64,000 nucleotides of DNA from Candidatus Sulfopaludibacter sp. SbA3 (GTDB lineage: Bacteria; Acidobacteriota; Terriglobia; Bryobacterales; Bryobacteraceae), in assembly GCA_945890485.1 (NCBI GenBank), contig CAMDCN010000002.1:513540-577539 (forward strand), in the 5' to 3' direction. A model generated the notes under the pieces. The model was not told where the DNA came from, searched no databases, and worked only from the letters and a program-made list of their open reading frames with translations. Both the position numbers and the translations under genes were made by a program. Shown here piece after piece: positions 51,289-59,438 of this stretch (positions within the stretch are counted from its first letter, which is position 1; each line of letters starts with the position of its first letter).

Positions 51289-52206
51289 GTGCCTAGCCCA
51301 ACCATCAGTTATATTCTTCTCTTTTTCGGGGGAGGCATCCTTGTTTGGAATGAGATCCGTTCTTTCTTCGCCGCCGCCGACCTGAACAACGAACCGCCCC
51401 AGATCACTACCGTCGATTCTGCCCGGCCCAACGCTGTCAATGAGGGCCAGGTTGTTCATGTCAGCGGCGAGATCTCCGCCCAACGCTTCGCCACCGACCC
51501 CCGATTCCCTATGCCCGGAAGGTACCTCCTTCTCCGTCGTTTCGTGGAGATGCAGCAGTGGCGAAAACTGTCCCGCCGCGGCTCCGCCTCCTCCACGGGC
51601 TTTGCCGCCAATGGCTTCGATCTTTACTGGTCGGCAGACGAGATCGACACCCGGGCCGACGGCGCTCCACCCGAACAGCAAAACGCGCCGATGCCCATGA
51701 AAAGCGACGGCTTCCTCGCCGAAGGTCTCCACATCGGCGGCTTCACCGTTCCTCCGGACGTGCTGCCCGCCCTCGCCAAGCCGCAACAACTGGATCCCGA
51801 CCGGCAACTGGCCGCCACGCTAGCGGCTGCCTTCCCCGGCGCCGAGGGCATCCTGGACGGCAACTGGATCATTCTGGCCACGGAACCGGCGCGCCGTCCT
51901 CCGCTACGGCCCAGCGCAAAGCCTGTCTGGGCGCCCGGCACTCTGCGGGTCCGCTTCGAACAGGTTTCAGCGGGCCAGTACTCCCTGATCGCCCGCCAGA
52001 CGCAGAACTCGCTCTTCCCTTTTCCTGCTCCCAGCGGCGGCACCCATTTCCTGGCGCGAGCCGGAACGCACCCTCCGTCGGAGATCTATCGCGAGGCCCG
52101 CAGCAAGAACAACTTCCTGACGTGGGCTCTTCGCGTTTTGGGCATCGGGGCAACGGTTTATGGTCTGCTCAGCGTCCTTCGTCTCCGCTCTCAGGTTCGC
52201 CGTTAG
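51289..52206 (+). CDS. TMEM43-family membrane protein
   Basis: The 305-residue protein resembles the TMEM43/LUMA family: an N-terminal membrane segment (SYILLFFGGGILVWNEI), then EGQVVHVSGEISAQRFATDP, LLLRRFVEMQQWRKL and WSADEIDT in the loop, FLAEGLHIGGFTVPPDVL, and a C-terminal segment with the family's N-x-x-TWALR-x-x-G pattern (KNNFLTWALRVLGIGATVYG) ahead of a membrane helix. The human member is an inner nuclear membrane protein; bacterial members are of unknown function. The GTG at 51289 is the start. The 3' end overlaps the cytochrome c gene by 4 bases. Confidence 0.78.
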   Translation: MPSPTISYILLFFGGGILVWNEIRSFFAAADLNNEPPQITTVDSARPNAVNEGQVVHVSGEISAQRFATDPRFPMPGRYLLLRRFVEMQQWRKLSRRGSASSTGFAANGFDLYWSADEIDTRADGAPPEQQNAPMPMKSDGFLAEGLHIGGFTVPPDVLPALAKPQQLDPDRQLAATLAAAFPGAEGILDGNWIILATEPARRPPLRPSAKPVWAPGTLRVRFEQVSAGQYSLIARQTQNSLFPFPAPSGGTHFLARAGTHPPSEIYREARSKNNFLTWALRVLGIGATVYGLLSVLRLRSQVRR

Positions 52207-52508
52207 CGCTGTAACTCGCGGACGTATTGGACCAGTAGCTTCACCTGCTCCGCCGATACGCCCTTCCGCTCGTAGGCATGCGCGGAACTTTGCTTCTTGC
52301 CGCCCTTTGCAATAGCTTCCGTCAACTCGGCATCGCTCCGCTGCTTGGTCTCCGCAGTCAACAGACTGCTGTTTTTGATTGCCGCCCGGCCCTCGCCCTT
52401 CGCGCCGTGGCAGCTTGCGCATTTGGTGCGGTAGAGGGAGGCCCCGGTTTGTCCCATTGCCATCGCCGGTAGCAGCCCGGCCAGTATCGTCCAGAATACA
52501 AATCGCAT
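52203..52508 (-). CDS. Small periplasmic c-type cytochrome
   Basis: From the ATG at 52508 the 101-residue product has a signal peptide (MRFVFWTILAGLLPAMAMGQ) and a class I cytochrome c domain with the heme-binding CASCH (YRTKCASCHGAKGEG) and a C-terminal helix with YVRELQR. The axial Met is not certain because no Met follows in the mature part; other ligands such as His are possible (SAHAYERKG). AGGAG three bases upstream of the ATG comes from the end of the microprotein gene. It is the last gene of the flavocytochrome operon and may receive electrons from it. Confidence 0.88.
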   Translation of the reverse strand: MRFVFWTILAGLLPAMAMGQTGASLYRTKCASCHGAKGEGRAAIKNSSLLTAETKQRSDAELTEAIAKGGKKQSSAHAYERKGVSAEQVKLLVQYVRELQR

Positions 52509-52516
52509 CAGTGCTC

Positions 52517-52612
52517 CTAGGCTCCCTGAGTCAGCAGAGCGAACAAAAAACAAAGAACCAGAATCGTGCCGCTCATCAGTCCCACCATCCGGTTGATGAT
52601 CTTCCTTCGCAT
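52517..52612 (-). CDS. 31-residue single-pass membrane microprotein
   Basis: Reading the minus strand between the flavocytochrome and cytochrome c genes gives a frame with ATG at 52612 and TAG at 52517-52519. The product is MRRKIINRMVGLMSGTILVL followed by CFLFALLTQGA: a positively charged N-terminus and one hydrophobic helix of about 18 residues. It starts 2 bases after the flavocytochrome stop and ends 8 bases before the cytochrome c start, so it fills the gap exactly. It could be a small subunit that stabilises a membrane cytochrome, as CydX and similar microproteins do. There is no good ribosome binding site (GATGGTG), so translation would be coupled. Confidence 0.6.
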   Translation of the reverse strand: MRRKIINRMVGLMSGTILVLCFLFALLTQGA

Positions 52613-52614
52613 TT

Positions 52615-53946
52615 CTACACCATCACAAATCGTTCCGTGTGGATCCGGTCCACGGGAACGCCCAGTTCTATCAGCATCGGTTCGACAGCATCCATCATTG
52701 CCTCCGGCCCGCAGACGAAATATTGGAATCTCCGATATTGAGCGGGCAGATGGCGCCGAAGCATGGTCGTTGTCAGATAACCCCGTTCACCTGTCCACTC
52801 CGCAGGGGCCTCCTCCAGAACGGGGATCAGTTTCAGATTCAGCTTGCCCTCCAACCCCTGCAACTGACCTTGCAGCGCCATCCGGCTCTCATTCCAGGCA
52901 CCGTAGAAAAGCAGCACCGGCCGGCCATCGCCGCGCGATGCCATCGTGGCGCAGATGGAAACCAAAGGGCAAATCCCGGATCCGCCTCCGATCAACACAT
53001 AGCCCGGACCCTGTTCCCGGTCCGCGGTAAACACCCCATGTGGCCCGTCCACCCATACCCGGTGACCTGGTTCCAGCCGTGGGACAACCTTACCCGACCA
53101 ATCGCCTAGCTCCTTGATGGTAAATGCCACTTCCTGTCCGGGCTCGTCGCTGGCGGCCGACGACATCGAGATCGGATGCCGGTCCCAATGGAACGGTGTC
53201 TTGCCCGTGTTCAACCACGCGAACTGCCCCGGCTCGAAACAGAATCCCGCGTGTCCCACCGGCCGCAACACCAATGTATGGGTATCCCGATTCTCCGCAA
53301 CGTTCCGGACCAGTTCCCACGGCTGCGCCCACAGCCGCAGCGGCCGCACCAGTTTGAACCAGATCCGCAGCGCCGCCGCAAAGCACCCATAGGTAGTCAA
53401 CACCCCCAGCATCGGTCTCTCGGCGGAAAAGCCGCTGAAAAGCACGATATGCGCCAAGCCGGCCGCAATCGCCACATCGGCCATCAGCCCGTGTGTGAAC
53501 TGCCACCATTCATAGGCCAACCCCAGCCGGCGCCTCCCCACCGAAAGCCCCACCACCAGAGCAAGCGCCCCCATCGCTATCACGCCCCACCGCATCGCCC
53601 ACGGGCTCTCCGCGGAGAACGGATTCAGCCACTCCAGCGGGTACGAACCCCGCATCATTAACACGCCGTGCATCCCAATCAGAGTGGTCCCGACCATGCC
53701 CATTTGTTTGTGGAACTGCAGTAGCGCGTCCTGGCCGAACACGCTCGAAACCGCCTGAATCTCTGAGATCAACGCTAGCTCCAGAATCAGAATCGTCAGG
53801 CCCGCGAAGCCGCACGCCACCCCGAACTGCGTCTCAAACGCTCGCCCGCCCATGGACCCCGGCCAGATCGCACCCACCAGCAGGGGCAGCGCGACCAGCC
53901 AAACATAGAGTCCCAGCCAGAGCGCGCCCCGGGCCACCTCCCTCAC
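52615..53946 (-). CDS. Ferric-reductase-like flavocytochrome (heme membrane domain, FAD/NAD-binding)
   Basis: Residues 1-210 hold six or so membrane segments of the ferric-reductase-like domain, with pairs of His in two helices (LLQFHKQMGMVGTTLIGMHG; WWQFTHGLMADVAIAAGLAH) that can bind two hemes. Residues 215-440 form an FAD-binding FR-type domain (FCFEPGQFAWL; WDRHPISMSSAAS) and an NAD(P)-binding domain (VLIGGGSGICPLVS; FVCGPEAMM). Together it resembles NADPH oxidase/ferric reductase-type enzymes that pass electrons from NAD(P)H across the membrane. Its ATG overlaps the PEP synthase stop by 4 bases, and cytochrome c follows. Confidence 0.9.
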   Translation of the reverse strand: MREVARGALWLGLYVWLVALPLLVGAIWPGSMGGRAFETQFGVACGFAGLTILILELALISEIQAVSSVFGQDALLQFHKQMGMVGTTLIGMHGVLMMRGSYPLEWLNPFSAESPWAMRWGVIAMGALALVVGLSVGRRRLGLAYEWWQFTHGLMADVAIAAGLAHIVLFSGFSAERPMLGVLTTYGCFAAALRIWFKLVRPLRLWAQPWELVRNVAENRDTHTLVLRPVGHAGFCFEPGQFAWLNTGKTPFHWDRHPISMSSAASDEPGQEVAFTIKELGDWSGKVVPRLEPGHRVWVDGPHGVFTADREQGPGYVLIGGGSGICPLVSICATMASRGDGRPVLLFYGAWNESRMALQGQLQGLEGKLNLKLIPVLEEAPAEWTGERGYLTTTMLRRHLPAQYRRFQYFVCGPEAMMDAVEPMLIELGVPVDRIHTERFVMV

Positions 53947-56393
53947 CGGCGGCCCTCTGCATCAGCGATCACAGCCGCTGTGCGAATCGCCGTATCCGGA
54001 TTCAGCGAAATTGAGTGAATCCCGATCGAGACCAGCCACGCTGCGAAATCCGGATAGTCCGATGGAGCCTGCCCGCAGATCCCGATTGGCTTGCCGGCCC
54101 GGTGCGCCGCCTCCACCGCTTGCCGGATCATCGCCTTCACCGCCCCGTTGCGTTCCTCAAACAGGTGGGCCACGGTTCCGGAGTCGCGGTCGATGCCCAG
54201 CACTAGTTGCGTCAGATCATTCGATCCGATCGAGTAGCCATCGAACAGTTTCAGGAACTCATCGGCGAGCACGACGTTGGCCGGAATCTCGCACATCGCA
54301 TAGACCTCCAGCCCGTTCTCGCCCTGCCGCAAGCCATTCTCCGCCATCACCCGCAGCACTTGTTCCGCCTCGCGCACGGTGCGGCAAAACGGGATCATCA
54401 CCTTCACGTTGGTCAGTCCCATTGCGTCCCGCACTCGCCGGAGCGCTTGGCACTCCAGCGCGAACCCTTCGGCGTAGCGCGGATCGTAGTAGCGCGAAGC
54501 GCCGCGGAAGCCCAGCATCGGGTTCTCTTCGGCGGGTTCAAACTCGCCACCCCCGAGCAGTTGGGCGTACTCGTTCGTCTTGAAGTCGCTCGTCCGCACA
54601 ATCACCGGCTTGGGGTAAAACGCCGCCGCAATGCGGCCCACCCCTTCGCTCAACCGGCTGATGAAATACTCCCGCGGGTCCTCTCCGCCTAGCATCGTCT
54701 CTATCTTGGCCACCGCGGTCGCGTCGGCCAACGCCGGATACCGCACCAGCGCCATCGGGTGTACCCCAATCGAATTCGTGATCACAAACTCAATCCGCGC
54801 CAGCCCCACGCCCGCATTGGGAATCGCCGCCAACCGGAACGCCTGGGCCGGATCGGCGACATTCAACATCACTTGCGTTCGCGTGGCCGCCGCCGCTTCG
54901 GCGCTCACTTCCTTCTTCTCAAACGGCACCAGGCCCGCGTAGACGTGCCCCTCCGAGCCCTCGGAGCAGCACACCGTCACCTCCTGCCCATCCTGCAGCA
55001 CGGCGCTCGCATTCCCCGCGCCGACGATGCACGGCAGGCCGAGTTCCCGCGAGACGATGGCCGCGTGCGCTGTCCGTCCGCCCTGGTCGGTCACGATCGC
55101 CGCAATCCGTTTCATCACCGGCTCCCAGTCGGGATCCGTCATCTTCGTAACCAGGACGTCGCCCGGCCGCACGGCCCCCAATTGAGCCGCCGAGCGCACC
55201 ACCCGTACTTTCCCCGACCCAATTCGGTCCCCTACCGCCTGGCCAGTCGCCAGCGTTGCGCCGGGCTTGCCCGTCAACCGGTAAACCGACAAAGTTGCGG
55301 TGCGGCTCTTGCTTGAATGCACCGTCTCCGGCCGCGCTTGGAGAATGAACAACTCGCCCGTGATGCCGTCTTTGGCCCATTCAATATCCATGGGCTGCTG
55401 GCGGCCCAATACGCCGGAATAGTGCGCTTCAATCGCGCACCCCCACCGAGCGAGTTGGAGTACGTCTTCATCGCTGACGCAGTATCGCCGCCGATCTACT
55501 TCTGGTGTCGCCTCGCTCCGCGTCGCCCTGGCTCCGCCGGAATACTCCAGCTTCACTTCCTTGCTGCCTCTCTGCCGGCTCACAATGGGCCGCTTCCCCT
55601 CGGCGAGCGTCGGCTTGAATACTACCCATTCATCCGGCGTCACCACGCCCTGCACGACATACTCGCCGAGTCCGTACGAGCCCGTGACATAGACCACATC
55701 GCGGAAGCCCGACTCCGTATCGAGAGTGAAAATAACGCCCGCGCTGCCGACGTCACTCCGCACCATTGGTTGGACGCCCACCGAAAGCGCCACCGCCATA
55801 TGGTCGTAGCCCCGCTTGGCCCGGTAGCTGATGGCGCGGTCCGTGAACAGCGACGCGTAGCAGGCATGAACGGCTTGCAGCAGGCCCTCCCGGCCCCGTA
55901 CGTTCAAGTAGGTCTCCTGTTGCCCCGCGAAGGAGGCATCGGGCAAGTCCTCCGCTGTTGCCGACGAACGCACGGCCATCTCCGGCTCCCGGCCCAACCG
56001 TTCACACAGCCGCTCCCACGCCCGCGTCACTGCCGCCCGGATCTCGCCCGGAAGAGGCGTCGACAAAATGGCGTCCCGCGCCGCCTCGCCGCAGCTTCGT
56101 AGCTGGGCGACATCTTCCACATCCAAACCGGCGAGCAAACTCTCTAAACGCTCGCGCAGCCCGAACTCGCCGAGCAGAAGGCGGTACGCCGCCGCCGTCG
56201 TGGCGAAACCATCCAGAACGCTCACTCCCTCGCTGCGCAGACTGTTGAACATCTGTCCCAGCGAAGCGTTCTTGCCGCCCACTTTGCCGACGTCGCCAAT
56301 GCCAATGTCGGCGAAATCCAAGGTCCATTCGGGGGCCATCAGCCCCCCGGTTCTCTCAGACTGCTGCTGCTCCACATTCATATCCGTCAACAT
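53943..56393 (-). CDS. ppsA: Phosphoenolpyruvate synthase
   Basis: The 816-residue enzyme has an N-terminal ATP-grasp domain (VGGKNASLGQMFNSL; MAVRSSATAEDLPDASFAGQ), the central swivelling domain with the phosphorylated His443 in TDQGGRTAHAAIVSREL, and the C-terminal PEP-binding barrel (KTNEYAQLLGGGEFEPAEE; ENPMLGFRGASRYY; SIGSNDLTQLVLGIDRDSG) with the catalytic Cys in GICGQAPSD. It converts pyruvate and ATP to PEP, AMP and phosphate in gluconeogenesis. The ATG at 56393 has AAAGGAG one base away; the in-frame ATG at 56381 is also possible. The gene lies between a FecR-domain lipoprotein and the flavocytochrome on the same strand. Confidence 0.95.
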   Translation of the reverse strand: MLTDMNVEQQQSERTGGLMAPEWTLDFADIGIGDVGKVGGKNASLGQMFNSLRSEGVSVLDGFATTAAAYRLLLGEFGLRERLESLLAGLDVEDVAQLRSCGEAARDAILSTPLPGEIRAAVTRAWERLCERLGREPEMAVRSSATAEDLPDASFAGQQETYLNVRGREGLLQAVHACYASLFTDRAISYRAKRGYDHMAVALSVGVQPMVRSDVGSAGVIFTLDTESGFRDVVYVTGSYGLGEYVVQGVVTPDEWVVFKPTLAEGKRPIVSRQRGSKEVKLEYSGGARATRSEATPEVDRRRYCVSDEDVLQLARWGCAIEAHYSGVLGRQQPMDIEWAKDGITGELFILQARPETVHSSKSRTATLSVYRLTGKPGATLATGQAVGDRIGSGKVRVVRSAAQLGAVRPGDVLVTKMTDPDWEPVMKRIAAIVTDQGGRTAHAAIVSRELGLPCIVGAGNASAVLQDGQEVTVCCSEGSEGHVYAGLVPFEKKEVSAEAAAATRTQVMLNVADPAQAFRLAAIPNAGVGLARIEFVITNSIGVHPMALVRYPALADATAVAKIETMLGGEDPREYFISRLSEGVGRIAAAFYPKPVIVRTSDFKTNEYAQLLGGGEFEPAEENPMLGFRGASRYYDPRYAEGFALECQALRRVRDAMGLTNVKVMIPFCRTVREAEQVLRVMAENGLRQGENGLEVYAMCEIPANVVLADEFLKLFDGYSIGSNDLTQLVLGIDRDSGTVAHLFEERNGAVKAMIRQAVEAAHRAGKPIGICGQAPSDYPDFAAWLVSIGIHSISLNPDTAIRTAAVIADAEGRR

Positions 56394-56417
56394 ACTCCTT
56401 TGAGGTCTGTTCTGCGC

Positions 56418-58160
56418 CTACTTGCGCCGCTCCACTTTGCCCGGCGCCCTTTGTACTTGCTGCCGCTCCCGCTGAATCTGGTTTTGCCGCTGCATCTCAT
56501 CCCGCGTCGACCTCCGCTCCCACTGCTGATCCCGTCGTCGGTCAGTGGGCGGTGCCGGGCGCGCCGGGGGCGCCGGTCTCGTGCTCTCGCGGGGCTGCCG
56601 CCGCGGCTCCTGCTTATACTGCGGCGGGGGCAACGGCTGTGTCCGCCGCAAGTCCTCGCTGCGGCTTCGGTCGGGCACACGGCCGGGAGACGCCTCCAAT
56701 TCCGGGCGACGCTGTTCAAAAGGAACCGGAGCCGGAGGCGGCTGCCGGTTGACGATTACAGGCTGCCGCTCCCGGTTCAAAACTGGCGCGCCGACCCGGA
56801 GGTCTCCTCGAATCAGGCTCTCTCGCGTCGGCGCCACAGCCGGCGCTCCGCCCGCGATCGCCGCGGTCGACGCCTCGCCGGGAGGCACCCGAATGGCCCC
56901 GCGCTGCACAGGTTGCGCTCGCCGGAAAACATCTTCCGGCACCGCTGTCACGGCATTCTCCACTCCTCGATTCGCATATGTTTGACGCGCAATGTTCGTC
57001 TGATGGATCGCGTTGTGGTTGACGATCACGGTGTGGGTGATGTTTACGTTCGTTACGTAGTTCCGGCTCGCCCGGTAGGGCGGGAACCACACTTCGCGCG
57101 GACCCAGCGGGAACCACGCCACTCCTAGGCCGGGCCCAATTTGGAAGCTGTATCGCAACCCCGCGCTGCCGCCGCCCAGAAACACAACCAGCGCCGGCGC
57201 GTAGATCGGACGATGGTGGAACGGTCCGGGAATCCAGCCCCAACGTCCGGCCGATGAGGCCCAGCGGCCATAGTGAAAGGGCGCGAATCCCCAGGGCGCA
57301 TCGTCGATCCACGTCCAACCCCATGGCTCCATCCATACCCAATGGCCATACCGGTACGGCGCCCATCCCACGGCCACGCCCCGCGGAATCCACATCGACC
57401 CATAGACCGCATCCATGCGCCAGTCTCCGTATTCGTCGATATCCTCATAGCCGATCATTCGCCCCGGCAGCCGTTTCGACGCCAGGGCGCGGTCCTCGCG
57501 CCGGTCCCGGTCCTGGCAAAACGCGTCGAACTGGTCGGCCGGCCGCGGGTCAGTGATGCTGTAGCTCCGCCCGGATGCTCCAGGTACTCGCGCCTCCTGC
57601 CGTGCCCGGACGACGAACGAGGCGCCTTCCCCTGTCACCTCCGCAGACCCGCTCCGGACCACCACTGTCGTTCCTGGCGCCGTCCCTGAGACTTCGACTC
57701 GATACTCTCCCGCCCGCAAGATCGAAATTGCGGCATCCGGAGTATCGATCTCATACTCCTCGTCCTCGTCCAACTCCCGCACGTGCAGCGACGCCGTCCC
57801 CTCCGCCAACTTCACTTGCGTCGCATTCGTGCCCACCTCCAATAGCGTCGCGGCCGTTCGAGCATCCAGGCGGAGCGCCGCATTGCCGGTGTGTAGCTCG
57901 GCCCGTCCGTCAACCCCAGTCCACACGGCGTCCCCGGAAGTAAGCGGCCGATTCCGGCCGGCGGCTGTCCATTCGTCCACCCCGCCCACGCGCAAGGAGA
58001 CAGCTCCGGAGATATAGCTCAGCCGGGCGACGCGCGAGGGTGGGTCGTAGCCCGCCCCCAGCACGGGCGGCGGGGCCATTGCCCGCTGGCCGGTACAGCC
58101 GAAGCTGAACGTCAGGGCGATCAGCAGCGCCATCAATCGAATGGATTTGTCTAGGCCCAC
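56418..58160 (-). CDS. FecR-domain lipoprotein with DUF6600-like and Pro/Arg-rich C-terminus
   Basis: I chose the GTG at 58160: AGGGGG lies eight bases upstream, and the protein then starts with a lipoprotein signal (VGLDKSIRLMALLIALTFSF, lipobox FGC). Next come a FecR-like beta-sandwich (SRVARLSYISGAVSLRVGG; LTSGDAVWTGVDGRAELHTG; DTPDAAISILRAGEYRVEV) and a DUF6600-like region rich in Trp, Gly and Tyr (WAPYRYGHWVWMEPWGWTW; FAPFHYGRWAS). The last 150 residues are low-complexity Pro/Arg/Gln. FecR domains in proteins without a sigma partner probably bind cell-wall or surface components. ATG at 58133 is an alternative start without a ribosome binding site. PEP synthase follows after 24 bases. Confidence 0.82.
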   Translation of the reverse strand: MGLDKSIRLMALLIALTFSFGCTGQRAMAPPPVLGAGYDPPSRVARLSYISGAVSLRVGGVDEWTAAGRNRPLTSGDAVWTGVDGRAELHTGNAALRLDARTAATLLEVGTNATQVKLAEGTASLHVRELDEDEEYEIDTPDAAISILRAGEYRVEVSGTAPGTTVVVRSGSAEVTGEGASFVVRARQEARVPGASGRSYSITDPRPADQFDAFCQDRDRREDRALASKRLPGRMIGYEDIDEYGDWRMDAVYGSMWIPRGVAVGWAPYRYGHWVWMEPWGWTWIDDAPWGFAPFHYGRWASSAGRWGWIPGPFHHRPIYAPALVVFLGGGSAGLRYSFQIGPGLGVAWFPLGPREVWFPPYRASRNYVTNVNITHTVIVNHNAIHQTNIARQTYANRGVENAVTAVPEDVFRRAQPVQRGAIRVPPGEASTAAIAGGAPAVAPTRESLIRGDLRVGAPVLNRERQPVIVNRQPPPAPVPFEQRRPELEASPGRVPDRSRSEDLRRTQPLPPPQYKQEPRRQPRESTRPAPPARPAPPTDRRRDQQWERRSTRDEMQRQNQIQRERQQVQRAPGKVERRK

Positions 58161-58339
58161 ACCGGTAACCCCCTGGCGAGAGATGGCAAGATAACCGCCA
58201 GAGGCCGCTGGGTCAGCAGATCCGTTCTTCCTCTCCGCTTCGCCCGCACTCCGCGTCCCCCGCCGCTGTCTCGCGATGGCTGTTCCCATCCCCAGATCAA
58301 GAGCACGGCGAAAAGAAACAATACCTTGCTGGACATCAT
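58151..58339 (-). CDS. Possible small exported protein (62 aa)
   Basis: A frame starting ATG at 58339 reads MMSSKVLFLFAVLLIWGWEQ, a plausible signal peptide, then an Arg/Gly-rich tail and a Leu-rich end (LAVILPSLARGLPVW). It fills most of the gap between the heptaheme cytochrome and FecR genes and overlaps the FecR start by 10 bases. There is no ribosome binding site, and the tail has the look of random GC-rich sequence, so this may be spurious. If it is not real, the 288-base gap 58161-58448 holds nothing else that I can see. Confidence 0.25.
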   Translation of the reverse strand: MMSSKVLFLFAVLLIWGWEQPSRDSGGGRGVRAKRRGRTDLLTQRPLAVILPSLARGLPVWA

Positions 58340-58448
58340 CGACTGAAATGCTGCAATCCGACGGCCATCCCGTTTCCAGCCTCTTCTCGCCCGTTACTCC
58401 GGGGGTAAGCACCCACCCTGAGTTATCCAACCCAACCAACACCCAGAG

Positions 58449-59417
58449 TCAATAGATCCGAATCCGGTGATCTGTAAATCGCAGGTTTTGCAGGGGACTC
58501 GACGCCCGCATGTGGCAGGGCAGGCAACTCTCCGCCTTGCCGCGCCCGCAAGCAGAAGCCGCTGCCACAGGCGCACCCGGATGGCAGCCTTGGCAAACCG
58601 TCCGGTAGTGGTCCGCATCCCGCCGCGCATTCTGATGCGGGTCGTGGCAAGTCACGCAGGTCATCGTCCCGCTCTTTGTGAAACAACGGCTCACGCTTAG
58701 GCCCACCGGCTGAAACCGCACCGACGATGGATCGGCCACCTCCGGCGTCGCCCCGGCGCCGTCCTGCTGCCGATGGCACTCCGCACACAAGTCCATCCCC
58801 TTCGTCCGCCGGATGTTCTCCTTCGCTGGCCGTGACCCATGCGCCTGCCCCGGCCCATGGCACCGCTCGCACCGCACCCCGGCTTCCATCTCCCGCAATT
58901 CCGGCCCGGGGCCCACGTTCGTGGCATGGCACCCGAAGCACCTGGCAATTGTCGTCGCGTCCTGCTTCACGCCAAATGCCGCCAGCGGATCCGCCGCCGG
59001 CGCACCCCCATGCCCAATCGTTCGGCCCGGATGATCCGCCGAACGGTAGTACGAAATCCGGTGCTCAAAATAAGCGCCCTGATATCGACCCACCGGTGTC
59101 ATCGCCTGCGCCCCGCTGCCAAACGCCCATTCGAGAAGCGCCTCCAGCGTTCGCGGCCCCTGCGTGATCGTCACGCGTAACCCCTCGCGCACCCGTGCGT
59201 AGCGGTACGCAATCCCCGACCGCTCGCGGAGGTCCGTCTCCGCCAGGCGCTCCGGCCACTCCGTCGCCGCCATCGGACGCAGCGCGCCGGCGTGGTGCGA
59301 AGCCTCCTGCCGCGCGGAGATCTCCGCATGGCAACTCTTGCACGCCGCGCTCCCCTTGTATCCCGGCGCGCCCCAGGCACCCGACGCCAACATCGTAAAC
59401 AGCAGAACACGACGCAT
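58449..59417 (-). CDS. Secreted multiheme c-type cytochrome (7 hemes, c554-like)
   Basis: From the ATG at 59417 the 322-residue product has a signal peptide (MRRVLLFTMLASGAWG) and seven CxxCH heme sites: CKSCH, CFGCH, CERCH, CAECH, CVTCH, CQGCH and CLPCH. The YKGSAACKSCH start and the HGPGQAHG and TCHDPHQN spacing match the cytochrome c554/NrfA-like multiheme group. There is no catalytic lysine-type site as in NrfA. It is probably a periplasmic electron carrier or redox enzyme with unknown substrate. It is divergent from the TPR gene with 21 bases between the starts. The next gene downstream on the strand is the FecR lipoprotein. Confidence 0.92.
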   Translation of the reverse strand: MRRVLLFTMLASGAWGAPGYKGSAACKSCHAEISARQEASHHAGALRPMAATEWPERLAETDLRERSGIAYRYARVREGLRVTITQGPRTLEALLEWAFGSGAQAMTPVGRYQGAYFEHRISYYRSADHPGRTIGHGGAPAADPLAAFGVKQDATTIARCFGCHATNVGPGPELREMEAGVRCERCHGPGQAHGSRPAKENIRRTKGMDLCAECHRQQDGAGATPEVADPSSVRFQPVGLSVSRCFTKSGTMTCVTCHDPHQNARRDADHYRTVCQGCHPGAPVAAASACGRGKAESCLPCHMRASSPLQNLRFTDHRIRIY

Positions 59418-59438
59418 TGCCGTACTAGAATATAGCCG

